From the NCBI GenBank assembly GCA_001179505.1, contig CDMY01000635.1, positions 159,476 to 223,475 of the forward strand: a DNA stretch of 64,000 nt. Reading direction: 5' to 3'. The translations under genes and the position numbers were made by a program. Position 1 is the stretch's first letter; every line of letters begins with the position of its first letter. This DNA is from Vitrella brassicaformis. Its lineage: Eukaryota; Sar; Vitrellaceae. A model generated the notes under the pieces. That model worked only from the letters and a program-made list of their open reading frames with translations, searched no databases and was not told the origin of the DNA. Below, in pieces: positions 22,068 through 33,838 of this stretch.

Positions 22068-24412
22068 TCACGAGGTGACAGCTGCTGATGCAGAAGATGC
22101 ACTGGCCGATGTGCTGTGGTGGAACACCCCGTCCGTCTGTGGACCGGGTGTGAGGGCATTGGGGCGTTTGGGGGGGTACTTGAACACATTCAGCAAAGCG
22201 TCCTTGAACACGTTGATGTTGTAGTCAAGCTGCACAAACAAAACATGCACACACAAAGTAAGGGTGGGACATGACATGTACAAGCATTCACCACCTGCTG
22301 GTGGTGCGGGTGGGTGGGTGTTTGTGTAACTGACTGACTGACCATGTGCTGTCGGTCAAAGTACTCCTCCCGGACCACACACACGAGAGCAAGGAATCTG
22401 ATGGACAACGGGAGATGGATGCGCTACCCTACCCCGTGTGTGAGAGTGATTTGGTTCGCAGCGCACCTGTCGACTTCCCTGAGGTAGAGAAGTATGTTGT
22501 TGTCGAGGTTGATGACACAGTTGGACTGCGCGTCGTACTGACTGTCGCTCATCGACCTGAACAGACAGGCATCAACCAGATGGCGCCTGTGCGTCGGTGG
22601 CTGTGTGGCGGTGGCATCAGCGGAGCGTGTGTGCCGCCCGCCCGACCGACCGACCCATATATGCACGAGACATCGATGACGACATCGATCATGTCGGAGC
22701 ACAGCTCGTACACGTGCGCATCCACAGACGATGTGTCTGACACGACACACAGCACAGCACAGCACAGCAAGGGCACAGCACATGGCACACCCCATAGCAT
22801 ACCCCTAACCCACCCGTGGCGATGAAGAGCTTCGACACGACGTCAAACAGAAAAGCCTTCTCCATACGACACGTCTGCACACAGACACAGAGACACACAC
22901 ACAGCCTTGACCACGCAATCAATCAGCGGCACTGCACCGAATGGGTGTGCATTCATCTATCCATCTATCCATCAGTGGGTGGGTGTGGGTTGTGTTGCGT
23001 ACGGTGACGAGGAGGTCTAGCAGCTGTTCGAGTGTGGGTATCTGTGGGATGAGCCGCTGCACCACTCGACTGAACGCCTCGAACACCGTGTGGTCGTATA
23101 TACTGAACAGAACACACATTCACGTTTGCAGACAGAATGAGGGAACGGACGGGTGGGTGTTTTGATTGACGGAGTGTGGCTGTTGTTTGACCTGGTGGCA
23201 TTGAAAGTGACGTTGGGTTCTTTGAGGCCCCGCTCGTACAAATGCTCCATCAGGTTCGTGTGGATCTCACGCTGACAGTCTGCACACACTCAGACAACAC
23301 ACACCACACAGGAAATGCATCGATCGCCTCTCATCTGTTATGTATGGTGACACATGCATACCGATCTTGGCCCCATCTGACGACGCGAAGACGTCACCGT
23401 CGACCTGACGGCACACAGAGGGGCAGCAGGTTAGATTTGTGTTGATTGGGTAGGGTAGGCCTACACCTGTCTGTCGTCCCTCCCTGCCTGCCGCTAACCT
23501 TGTGGATGAACACCTCAAAGTTGATGTTCTTGTTGACCTGCTCATGTCATGTCATGCATAGGCACACACACACGACAGAAGCAACACAAACAAGATCCAG
23601 GCATCCATCCATCCACCCAGCCATCCAGTCAGTCGCCGACGCGCTCCGCTCATCCCCTGGATGTGATGCGCTTACGTTCCAGGCCCTGGTGATGACCTCA
23701 GTGGCATGTTTGATCTCCGCCTGGTAGGGCTCGTTCTGCGCCGATATGACCACGATGAGTGCGCTGGTCTTGGAGTAGACGAGCTTCTCCTGCGACTCGT
23801 CGGGGATGAGCCCGCTGGGCGCGTCGCCGATGGCGAAACGGATCAGGTTGTTGGTCGCAACCCCTGCAGGCACAGATAGATGTCAACACACCGAGATAGA
23901 TGGTTTGTCTGGTGCTGTGTGCTGGTCGGTGTGTGTGGGTTTTGTGGCTGACTGACTGACTGACTTTGCACGTCGATGGTGAAGCTTCTGTTTGGCGCCA
24001 GCTCGAAGGTCTCGTAAGGGGAAGTCTTGTGGAAGATCACTCGAATTATGGAGGTCTTCCCGGCCCTACCAGGTGCACAGACAGACACAGACACCATGGA
24101 TGGACGCATCGATGAAGGCAGCTCTTTGCTCGTGTGCAATTGCTGGTGCGTATCTGCCTACTTGGGCAGCCCAACCATTAGGATCTTGGGCGTGTCGTCC
24201 AGCCATATCTCACGACTGCTCAACACACACACACATGCACACACACACAAAAGACGTCCAATGTCTGCAGTGGAATGCATTGTGGTAACACTGTGTGCCA
24301 TCCCTCTTGCCTCTCGTCGTCGGCGAATATTCTCTCAGGAGCCGCCTGCACACATCACACAAAGCACAGTCAGCAAGGCTGAGAGCGTCATCAGCGTTCC
24401 AACGCTCACCAT
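22068..24412 (-). CDS. Rag GTPase, RagC/D (Gtr2) type
   Basis: About 11 exons. The P-loop [20 protein letters not shown] (about 24020-24190) is followed by [34 protein letters not shown] (the NKxD-equivalent HKVD), [84 protein letters not shown] and [16 protein letters not shown]. This tracks RagC/D along its full length, including the C-terminal roadblock domain that pairs with RagA/B. Rag heterodimers sit on lysosome/vacuole membranes and pass amino-acid status to TOR. Switch II reads IGDAPSG where RagC has a DxPGQ motif, so the usual Gln is missing. The start codon seems to stand alone in exon 1, with an intron directly after ATG (24409 downwards) and GCGGCTCCTGAG resuming at about 24349. 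The donor of intron 2 is ambiguous. Confidence 0.85.
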
Positions 24413-24495
24413 CTTCAAACGCGATGGTCAATTCGTTTCAGATCTCTTGAGACGCCGCACAGCACAGCGCGCGGTTTCTTCTTCTCCCTCCAGAG

Positions 24496-24507
24496 TGCGA
24501 GCTTTTC
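24496..24507 (+). promoter_or_regulatory. TGCGAGCTTTTC element between Rag and hypothetical genes
   Basis: In the 163-bp space between divergent starts at 24412 (-) and 24576 (+); oriented toward the plus gene. Confidence 0.5.
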
Positions 24508-24575
24508 TGCGAGGCAAGGGAGATCAGCACGGCTGTGATCTTTGACTTTTCGGCGACATACGTAGCATCCGCGGC

Positions 24576-25923
24576 ATGTGCGTTGCGCCGATCCTGTTTG
24601 CAGCTGTGTTGGTGGTGTATGTGGTTGAATGTGTGAAGGTGTATCCGCGTTTCGAGGAGCAGTACTTCGTGCGTCGGGGCGCCAGCAGAAACACCTTCTT
24701 CCACTACCCAGTGAGGCAGGGAACCGTACCTTGCTACTGCGTCCAGGTCACTCACTCACATTAATTGCATTCACATGCACCGGATGGATGACTTATGCAA
24801 TGCACTTGTCGGTCGGTCGCCGATTGACTGTCTTGTCTGACATGCTATGCTGTGCTATGCTATGGTATGCTGACCAGACGCCGGCCAAGGAGTACACGTT
24901 CATTCTGTCGTCGGGCCCGCTGTTCCGGTCCACACTGTCCAACCGGAATGCCTCATGGTCATGCACCACCAAGGGCGGCGGCAAGACCGTGTGCGCCTTC
25001 GTGACGACGCAGCGAGTGGTGGACCGTCCTGTGTGTGTGGAGGGCATGAGGACTGTGGGTGCGTCCAGCCGGGGCAGTGTGGTGGTCGAGTCGCTCGAGT
25101 CGCCCTTCATATTCGCCATGCGGACCAGGCAGGAGGAGGACAGGCTGCCCCACAACAAATGCGTCACGGGGCAGATGAGCTTCATGACACGCCTGGTATG
25201 CTATGCGATCAAGGAAGCGAGTCTGCTCTGCGTGGATGTGATGTCATGTGATGTGATGTGACGTGATGTGTAACCACCGCAGACGGGTCGGTTTGGGTGG
25301 GAGCGGCAGACGTTTACATATGAGATGGAGTACGAGGCATCCGACAGGGAGAAAGCCGACACAGCCAAACAACAGGAATACGTAAGTAAAAGCCAAACGG
25401 ACAGACGGACATGGCATGGCGCACACAGCCCAGTGGAGCACAGCAGCCTGACACACTGGACTGTGTGCCTGACCTGACTGGTCGGTTGATGCGATGCGAT
25501 GCCTGCAGGTGACTAAGTTCTACTGGCTGTTGAATCGGCTGCTCAAGGACGACGTCGTGGTGGTGCTCGATGGCTACACATTCGACGGACACGACTCATG
25601 GCGAATACAGGTGGGTGGGTAGATGCATCGATGACCCAACACAACCACCCAACACCCAACACGAGGGATGCCCTCCCTACCCTCATTCTCTCCCCCCCTC
25701 CCACCGTCAGATCACCTACTATGCGCCGATGCGTGGCGTCGGCCGGGGCTTTGCTAAGCGTGTGAGCAGGTCGCCGCGTCAGGTGTTTGCGGCCGTGCTG
25801 CGCAAAACACGGCCGTCCCGCAGGAGGCGGAGGAAGCCACGGGGCGGGCCGACGGCATCGTATGACATTGTCGAGGCACTTGTGCAGCCGATGGGCGAGG
25901 CGGCAGCGCCGCTGGAGGGGTGA
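24576..25923 (+). CDS. Hypothetical signal-anchored or secreted protein
   Basis: Five exons. The N-terminus MCVAPILFAAVLVVYVVECV is a strong hydrophobic signal peptide or anchor. It is followed by a Cys-containing part (VPCYCVQ, ASWSCTTKGGGKTVCAF, RPVCVEGMRTVG, PHNKCVTGQM) and a beta-rich stretch (SSRGSVVVESLESPFIFAMR, TFTYEMEYEASDREKAD). The final part, RLLKDDVVVVLDGYTFDGHD, ends in a very basic tail (KTRPSRRRRRKPRGG). The size and topology (N-terminal membrane segment, folded domain) resemble emp24/GOLD-like secretory cargo receptors, but I cannot confirm that: there is no clear second membrane helix. Exons are joined by GT-AG introns at about 24748-24875, 25196-25282, 25382-25508 and 25611-25709. 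Function unknown. Confidence 0.65.
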
Positions 25924-25941
25924 ATATGCCATAATTGATGC

Positions 25942-25963
25942 GTGACGTGACGTGACGTGACGT
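25942..25963 (+). repeat. TGACG pentamer tandem repeat
   Basis: Four contiguous TGACG units just 3' of a stop codon. Each junction spells TGACGTG, a CRE/E-box-like word, but the position downstream of the gene argues for simple repeat. Confidence 0.8.
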
Positions 25964-26793
25964 TTCGTGTGGTGTACATAGCTTAGTCAGACAGAGAGAG
26001 CTGCGACTTCTTCGATCGTATATATATAGATAAACTTCATGATGGCTGCACAGACAGACAGAGAATTCGCTGATCAGATTGATGTGTAGAGAGTGAGTGT
26101 AGGTAGGGTGGTAGCAATTGGTTGGTGTGCATTGTATGCGCGTAGAGACAGACAGACATACAAACAGGCTTGTTTGATGCTATGCACGCAGTAGCTATAG
26201 CTGTCAACCAACCAATATCAGCGGTTCGGGAACGTGCACCCTGGGGTGCTGTGCTGTGGGGCGCTTTGGCATTTCCAGCTAGCTGGGGGTGTGGGTGGGT
26301 GCACTGCACTGCATCAGTAGCCAGCCCATCGGCAGTGTTGGAACAACCAGGCGTACGGTGCCCGTTGACTACTCCTGCAGCTCACCAGGGAGGGCCCCTG
26401 ACGTTCATCAGAACAGACAACATCCATCCGGTCTCCATGCCTATCTGCCTATCTGCCTGCCTGCCTGAGGACACGAAGGAAAAATCTACGACCGACCCTT
26501 GGAATGACTAAGTAAGTACTGAATCACACCCCCGCCTGACTTACACCACACCAGCCCCAATGCCATCTATCCCTACAGATGAGGTGAGGTCTGCCAGGTT
26601 CATTCCCTACTGAGCAGGAGCCGTCCCGCGTCCATCCATCCATCCATCCATGACACACGCGAATTACCTCCTCTCGCCATGTCCAAGTTTCTCGTGCCGC
26701 TCTCAGGACACGCAGCACCACCACACAACACAACACGACACAAAAAAATCACTTCGGCAGCCTGAGGCTTGTCTCTCCACCACCGGACGCCTG

Positions 26794-26814
26794 CCTCTCT
26801 CTCTCTCTCTCTCT
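26794..26814. repeat. CT microsatellite
   Basis: A perfect (CT)n run in intergenic DNA. Confidence 0.9.
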
Positions 26815-27220
26815 CGCTGTGTGTGATTCAGAATCCTTGATCAAGACACATTGCAGGAGGCGGAAAAAGGTCCGGTGTGTGGAGAGAGGTGCACTGAGCG
26901 CCGCCTCTCTGACACCGCACCACACCACACCACATGATGCATAGCACACAGGTGCACACATGGACCCACAGACAGACAGACAGACAGACAGACAGGTGCG
27001 GTGCACGTACGATAAAACCCCAAACACACACACATCCATACATACGGCTCACGCGCACGCAGTCATCCGTCCGTTGATGAAAACAACAACAGCAACACAA
27101 TACATAGCTAGCTAGCTAGGGTAGACAGACGTTGTCAGTCAGCGCAGCCCTTCGGGCAGCCGGTCGGTCATCGATCGGATCGGTGGGTGTTGAGTGTCCG
27201 TGTGTCTCTCCGTTGAGTGT

Positions 27221-29247
27221 CTATCCCAGGACGAGTTTCTTGAGTTTGACGAGGATGTTGTCGTCCTCTGGGAACGACACACCCAACTCACTGAAAGTAG
27301 GACACACACACACACACACAGAGAGACAGAGAGAGAGGGTGCCGCTGCGAGTCGGGTTGGCATTTCTGTTCCCTACGTGAGTTTCTTGAATGCCCGTGCA
27401 AAGTCTTTGAAGAATCTGTCCTCATCCTTGGCGTACACCTCCACCCACCTCTTGAACTCCTTGTCCTATAGAAACACACACACACACACCACCCAGTGGT
27501 TTGAACAGTGTCTGAGGGAGCCTGGCTGGCTGGCTGGCTGCCTGTTTGTGTGTGTACGTCAGTTGCTACCTGTATGAGAGCGATGTCACTTGGGAGCATC
27601 ATGAGCTCGCCCGTCGGATCCTCATACTACAGCCGACACAACACAACACGACACAACACAGCGGATTCATCCTCACTCTTGTAGGTGGGTCCGCGTCGGT
27701 CAGTGTCCGGGTGAGCACGAAAAGGCGTACGTACCTGAAGTGGTCCGGTCCATTTCTTGCCCTCGTGCGTCTTCTTGGGCGACCACTTCTCCTCCATCAA
27801 CAGCCTAAACCACACAAACATACGCACCCTCTGTGCAATCAGGACTGCCCAGGACGGTGTCCAAGAATTCACTACTCTTCCGTACCGGAAGTATTCGTTA
27901 GAGAATGTGGTGGGTGCTCGTGTCCAGGGCCCCCAATAGCCGCTGCGGTCCGTGTGGCAGCGGCCCAACGCATGAGCACCAGACAGAGCTACCATCTCCT
28001 GATCGTTGAACCCCATACGACCAAATATGTCCCTGCACACAACACAACACATGCACGCACCCATACACACGTCATGTCATGTCATGTCATGCCATGCCCC
28101 CTCTCTGCCTGAGTGGAGTGTGTGTGGTCGGTACGGTAATGTACCTACCTGATGTGTTGGCAGGTGGAGTTGGGCTGTCCCTTGTCAGCGTCCGGCAGGC
28201 GGCCGTTGGGCGGCACTGTGGATGCGTCGGGTGCGTCGGTGCGGCCGGGTCTGAACTCGATGGAAGGGCCGCCCATCTCCTCTATCGCCGTCACGCCAGC
28301 GAAGATCCACAGGTCAGCCAACGACACGTTGGGGTACTTGTCCTTTATCGGAGCCAACATCTGACAGACACAGATGCCATGCCATGCCATCCACAACACC
28401 CGCGTCGGTATCCTATCCTATCTCTCTGTGTCTGTCTGTTCACTCTGTGTTTGTCACGTACGTTTCTGGCGATGTGGAGGCCTGCGTTGGCCCCGTCGGT
28501 CGACTCGGGGGTGAAACGCATCGTAGCACCATCTGCCGAGCCGGACGGGCCAGCCATCCATAACGCCACACCACACGGACAGTTGGATGAAAGACGTGTA
28601 CTGTTGATGGTTGCTGTGTGCTGCAGTGCAGTGCCCTCACTTGATCCTCCCGTCTTGGTGGCCGAGTCGTAGGTGCCGGACGCGTGCCTGACACACCGTA
28701 TGGTATATATGAGCCACCCCATCCACACAAACACACATGAGGACGATACTTCCATGGTGTGTGCCGGTGCTCACCATGCGAGGCGGACGAGCACCGGTCC
28801 AGGAGGCTCCTTCTCGTACCTTAACCAACAAACAGAAAGATGGAACACAGAATCAGTGAAGATCTGGCAGTCCCACCCCCCGGGAGCGATGCTCACTGAC
28901 TTGTCGTCTTCGAGCAGTTTGCAGATGTCGGCTCTGACGGCCTTCCAGTCGACCTTGTCGCTCTTGTCCTTGGGCAGCTCACACATGGCCTCGCCGACAG
29001 ACGAACCGCCAACCACCATGGCGCCTGCGGCAGACGCCCATATCCACCCTCCCATCCCCTCCGTCTGAGATCCGCTGCGACGCCCGTAGCTCTGCTGCTG
29101 ATGCTGCTGCTGGCCTCCATGCTGCTGGTGGCTGCCTCTGCCCGTCACAATGGAGCGTGCAATGGTGGCCAGAGGGGCGGAGCGGCGGGCGGCCGCCAGA
29201 GGGATGCTCCGGGACAACAGCGAAGATGGGACACCAACCTTCATCAT
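27221..29247 (-). CDS. CCP1: Cytochrome c peroxidase, mitochondrial
   Basis: About 10 exons from ATG 29247 to TAG 27221. The first ~90 residues are Arg/Ser/Gln-rich ([20 protein letters not shown]) and include a hydrophobic segment [18 protein letters not shown], typical of a bipartite presequence for the intermembrane space. The peroxidase part begins [16 protein letters not shown]. The distal active site is [15 protein letters not shown] (Arg, Trp, His), and the proximal His is in [14 protein letters not shown]. The compound-I Trp is in [19 protein letters not shown], followed by [29 protein letters not shown] and [15 protein letters not shown]. The enzyme reduces hydrogen peroxide with cytochrome c. 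The GPW context favours cytochrome c over ascorbate as donor, although ascorbate peroxidase activity cannot be excluded. Confidence 0.93.
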
Positions 29248-29340
29248 GGTCTCTGAATATCAAACGGCGCGAGCTCACAGCCTTTCGCGCTGAGATATCT
29301 GACACACCAGGCTCCCCCTCTTTTTGAGAGGAGCTGTCTT

Positions 29341-29357
29341 GCGAGCTAAGCTCGAAG
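29341..29357 (+). promoter_or_regulatory. GCGAGCTAAGCTCG element between CCP and DNAAF3
   Basis: In the 178-bp space between starts at 29247 (-) and 29426 (+); here it is a near-perfect palindrome (CGAGCT/AAGCTCG). A weaker CGCGAGCTC lies at 29268-29276, closer to the peroxidase gene. Confidence 0.5.
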
Positions 29358-29425
29358 GGGGGGCGTTTTCTGCCCTTCCACCTCGCTTCGGCAATCAGTT
29401 CGCAGCAGATACGAGAGGAGAAAGG

Positions 29426-32255
29426 ATGTCACTGACGGGGGAAGACGGTGCCGATGCTGTCGGGTTTGTTCAGTTCTGGGGCAACTCGCCGGCCGTCAAC
29501 CTCTTGGAGCACCTGCATCTTGCGCCGAATGGCGAGACAGATGCCGTGGACAGCAGCCCCATCGGCATCTTGCTCTCCGGGGCGGCTGATGTGCGGCACG
29601 ACCTGCTGACGCTGACCAAGCTGCATGGGGTCGACCTGAGAGGGCGGCAGCTGCATGTAGGGCCAAGGGCGAGGCAAAACACCCATTCATTACGTTTGGC
29701 ATGCATGCATGCATGAATCTGGGTGTGGGACGTTGTGTCGTGTCGTGGTGTTGTCTGGTGCGTGCGGGTCAGGTATATCTTCATGAGAGCTCGATTGAGG
29801 TGTTGGCCCGGCACCTCCTGCTGCTGGATCTGCTCCTCAACACAGGCATCAGCATCAGAGGTGACCACACGAGCCCGACGGACGGACGGACGGACGCACC
29901 TCACAGGAGACGGAATGAAAAACGTGTGTGTGTGTGTGACTGTTGGTCCTTGACAGAGCGTGTTGAGTATTTCCTGGATTTGTTTGGTAACTGTTTGCTT
30001 CGCGACAAGACCGCCCACTATCTCAAGGCACGCACCCCACAGCTGCTCAAGTAGCCAACCAGCCAGCGACGCGAACCGAACACACATGAGTCGTGTCGTG
30101 TTGCCCTCTGGGTGCAGGTACGTTCATGACGACACATCTCCATCGCTGCACCGCCTGATGGACCTCTCGCATCTAAAGTTCAAACACAGAGACGACCTGC
30201 AAGGCAGACAACGACGCACCACCGCACCTTACCTGCCAGGCTGGCTGGCCTCCATCCATCCATCTTTCTGTCTGCTGTCTCGGTCTCTCTCTGTCGCAAG
30301 CAGCTGTGTTTGAGAGCTGGGTTGCATCGGGTTGCGAAGAGGGTCGTTTCGACGTTGAGGCGTTGCGTGAGCAGCGGCTGCGAGGTCTGTACCAGACGCG
30401 GTACGACCACCGGGTCAACCTTATGGACTGGACCTACACCATGCACATCAAACCACTGGTTGGTATTCATGAATCAATCAATCGTGGACACACCAACACA
30501 CAGTGGCCTGGGCGATGTGTGGAAATGTACTCGGCGTGTCTGTGTGTGTAGGCTCCCATCATCCACTGGCTGCAGTACAAACAATTCTGTCTGACCGGTG
30601 AGACAGAGATGCCTTATCTAGCGCATGGGTCGACGAAGACCATGTGTCTGTCCGTGTCTGTCAAGGTGTGTCGTTCGAGACTCGCCTCGCCCCCCACACC
30701 CACCCCAACCCCACCCTGGCCGCATATATACCAGCTAAAGATGTTAGCATGTCGTCACGAGCCACACACGACGACATGTCATGCTTGGATCAATGTGTGT
30801 CTGCATTGTGTGTGTCAGCGTCGCCGTCAGCAGAGTGTGTTGGTGCGTGGGTATTGGGGCGATGTGGTCAACTCGCCTTTCATGTCGTTCGGCATCGACA
30901 CGGACACCCAAGACAAAGACCGGCTTTGGAGGACCGTCAACAAAGAACAGAGACACGTACAACTTTTCCACCCAGGCAGGGCGCCATCCACCCCTCTCTC
31001 TATGTGGGTATGTTATGTGTGTGTTGGGAACGGGACGCCAGAACGCGCAAGAGGTGTCAAAGTTCAACCTGACAGCGTGGCTGAACGAGCTCGAGACACA
31101 CCAGCCCTTCCACCTACCACCGGAGAGACACGAGGAATCCGAGTGAGTGAGTGAGCGAGACATCAATGAATGAATGGGTCCATGCCATGGATGTGTCAAA
31201 TGGGATGGATGTGCTGCGTGACGTGACAGGTATCCGTATCCCTCCCCTTTGGATTCCTTGAACCCCAAAGTGGAGGAGCTCGAGCTTGATGACACTGCTC
31301 CCGTCTCACGACAGGACGGAGCCACGTCACGGCTAGAGGTCCCATCAGGTAGGTCAGAGCAACACACAGGTACATCACATCACAGCAAGCAGTCAGTCCA
31401 TGTGTGTCTGTCCACTTGTTCAGGACTGAGTCATGTCAAGATCGTGTTTCTCACGGGCGACTTGCCCCAACTCCTCAGCAAAACCAGGTGAATCTGCCCA
31501 AGGACACACGGTCCATCCATCCACCCAGTGCAGTGCTCCCCGTTTGCTCCTCCTGTCTTTCGTGTGCAGATACGGCAGCAAGTTCGATTTGATGTATTTC
31601 GGGAACCTGGCCGTCTCGCCGCTATTCGGGGCCACCAACCTGCTCAACAAGCCGGCTGAGCCCACCGTGGATGACAGCTCTCCAGCTGCTGCTGATGATG
31701 TGATGACGGCAGCTGACGGTGCGCCGCGGGCTGAGTGGCTGACGGGCGCCATGAAGCCCCAATGCAGAGTTGTCGTCGAATCGTTCAAGTGAGTGCGACA
31801 CGGGTCGCCTTCCACAGTCAAGCCAATGACTGTCTCTCTATCTGTCGGCTTGATGGGCGTGTCAGGTACATGGTGCACTACAAGCCATCAGTGCGCCTCA
31901 GATACCGCAGCAGACTTCTCGAGGCAGCCAGACGCATGAACTGGACACTGGCGAATGACGCTGCCGGTGGGACAACACAATGAACACCATGCCCTTAAAC
32001 ACACACACACACACACACACACACACGACACACACACACGCCTCTGTCTGTCTCTGTCTGCCTGCAGCGCCTCCTGCCGAGTTTGATGCATGTGTTGACG
32101 GTCAAGGCATGAAGGAGCCACAGGCCAACGAGGTGGAGGCCAAGGCTGACACGTTCATGGTGTTTGAGGCCGCCATGAGGGGGGATGGTGTCGCAGATGT
32201 GTGTGCGGACGGGAGGGAGGAGGGGGCGGTGCGGACTATGGCTGCATCGCAGTGA
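29426..32255 (+). CDS. DNAAF3: Dynein axonemal assembly factor 3 (DNAAF3/PF22)
   Basis: About 13 exons. The N-terminus GFVQFWGNSPAVNLLEHL and PIGILLSGAADVRHDLLTL are the family hallmark, followed by VYLHESSIEVLARHLLLLDL, ERVEYFLDLFGNCLLRDKTA and RLMDLSHLKFKHRDDL. Next come RGLYQTRYDHRVNLMDWTYT and RGYWGDVVNSPFMSFGIDTD (about 30840-30900), the most conserved block. DNAAF3 works in the cytoplasm to preassemble outer and inner dynein arms. Its presence implies that the organism makes motile flagella at some stage. The C-terminus (EFDACVDGQGMKEPQANEVE) is not conserved. The gene ends only about 75 bp before the cyclin duplication begins. Confidence 0.9.
32001..32026. repeat. AC microsatellite in DNAAF3 intron
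   Basis: Long (AC)n run inside the last intron. Confidence 0.9.
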
Positions 32256-32328
32256 GTGATGGTGAAGATGTGACAATCCACGTGTTCCTTAATCGAACCA
32301 ACATGGAACCAGTGCTTTGGTTGCGTTC

Positions 32329-33727
32329 CAGCCTACAGCCTACAGCTTGTGTTCGTATGTATCTACGCATGTGTACACACATGTTGTTCGCTTTTGCAAT
32401 TGTTCTCTTCGCTGTTGCAAGTTGTTGGTTTGGTGTTTGCTCCGGCTCTTCTTGTGATTGATTGAGTGGCTCTTGCACACAGGAGACACAGACAGAGTGA
32501 AGCATCAATCAATGTCATCGATCATGTCAGCCGTCAAGGAGACTGTCCCCGAGCTCAAGGGCAGTGTGGTGCCGATGTCGAGTGTGATGCGTCGCAGCAG
32601 CAGCTCGAGCGAAGTCTCCAAACCCCTCAAGGTAAGCAAAGCAAGCCATCGAAATTTGGATGTCTGTCCCTGTGTCTCGTTGTGCTCAGCGTGTGTCGTT
32701 CGTGTCCTCGACGGCGGCAAGCACCGTCGAGGTCGAGGCCGAGCAGCACACACACGCCGAGAACGAGACACACACCGAGAATGAGAGACACGACCTCATG
32801 CAACTCGTCGAAGGTCTGCACGAGTTGGTGTGCACTTGTCAATCTCTGCGTGGGTGTGTTGGTGTGTGATTCAGTTTTGATGTCTCGCGAGAAGGACCCG
32901 CACCTGGTGTCTGGCCCCATGTCTGAGTTCTGCCTTGTAACTAAGGATACACACGGAAACCAATTGAGGAAAGCAGATAGCGACATGGCTGGCTGTGTGT
33001 CGATCTGTCTGTTGCCAGCGCACTGTGACTCGCGAGCGTCGTTCCGTGTTCGTCGGCCATCTGCTCAAGGCATGCATGATCGATCGCACGCACCATTGAC
33101 AGACACGACCAACCACCACTTCTGAGTGTCATGGCTGCGTGTATGTGTGTGCAGGCGTGTCGTGGTCTGTCGCTGAGCCCGACAGTGTTTCAGCTTTCCG
33201 TTAATTTGATGGACCGCTTCTGTGCCAAGACCAACATTGCCCTCACGCCGAGCGAGATAGGCCTCATGACGCCAAACGTAACAGACACACACACACACAC
33301 AGACACACACATGACGGGGACCGCCCATCTCTCTGTGTGTCTCTTGTGTGTGTGTGTGTGTGTCAGTTCCTGCTCCTGGCCTGCAAAAGCCATGACGACA
33401 TCAAGGGGTGACAGATAGATAGACGTGCACGCAACACAAGGCATCACACACACACACAGACGGCCAAGCCACTTCACTGCTCTGTGTGTGTGTTGTCGTT
33501 AATTATGCAGTGAGATTGTGTCCATGACGAGTGCGTTCCTGTCCGTCTACACTCAGTGCGATGCGGCCGAGGCGAGTCGGCAGGTCAAGCGGCTGAGCCA
33601 GCAGGAAGGAATGATCCTGTCGTGCCTCAACTACCGCGTCCACACGGCCGTCCTGCCAAGTCAACTCTACGACGTCTTTGCTGAGGTCGGTGAGGCCAAT
33701 GATGGCAGGCACACCACAAGGCACAAT
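32329..33727. repeat. Right arm of 1.4 kb inverted duplication
   Basis: Matches the reverse complement of 29-1406, including introns and about 180 bp of 5' flank. It begins about 75 bp after the DNAAF3 stop. Confidence 0.9.
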
Positions 33728-33807
33728 GCATGTGTGTGTGTTTGTGTCTGAAAGGTCGGTGGCATCACAGCCGACCACCCCCAAGGCTGCCCCAAAACAG
33801 GCACACA

Positions 33808-33838
<31 letters not shown>

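Larger units (their letters stand above)
25924..27220. other. Intergenic between convergent genes
   Basis: It contains a tandem TGACG pentamer (about 25942-25963), a CT run at 26794-26814 and a (CAGA)n run near 26970. An open frame at about 26170-26511 starts without ATG, has no partner exons and translates to repeat-derived sequence, so it is not called. Confidence 0.55.

Noticed and set aside
25942-25963. TGACGTGACG array as a CREB-type enhancer
   Set aside because: It lies just after a stop codon, and related variable TGATG/TGACG units occur in a nearby intron; a simple repeat is the plainer reading.
26170-26511. 113-codon open frame on the plus strand
   Set aside because: It does not begin with ATG, has no splice-linked neighbours, and its translation is driven by CTGC/TCTG repeats.
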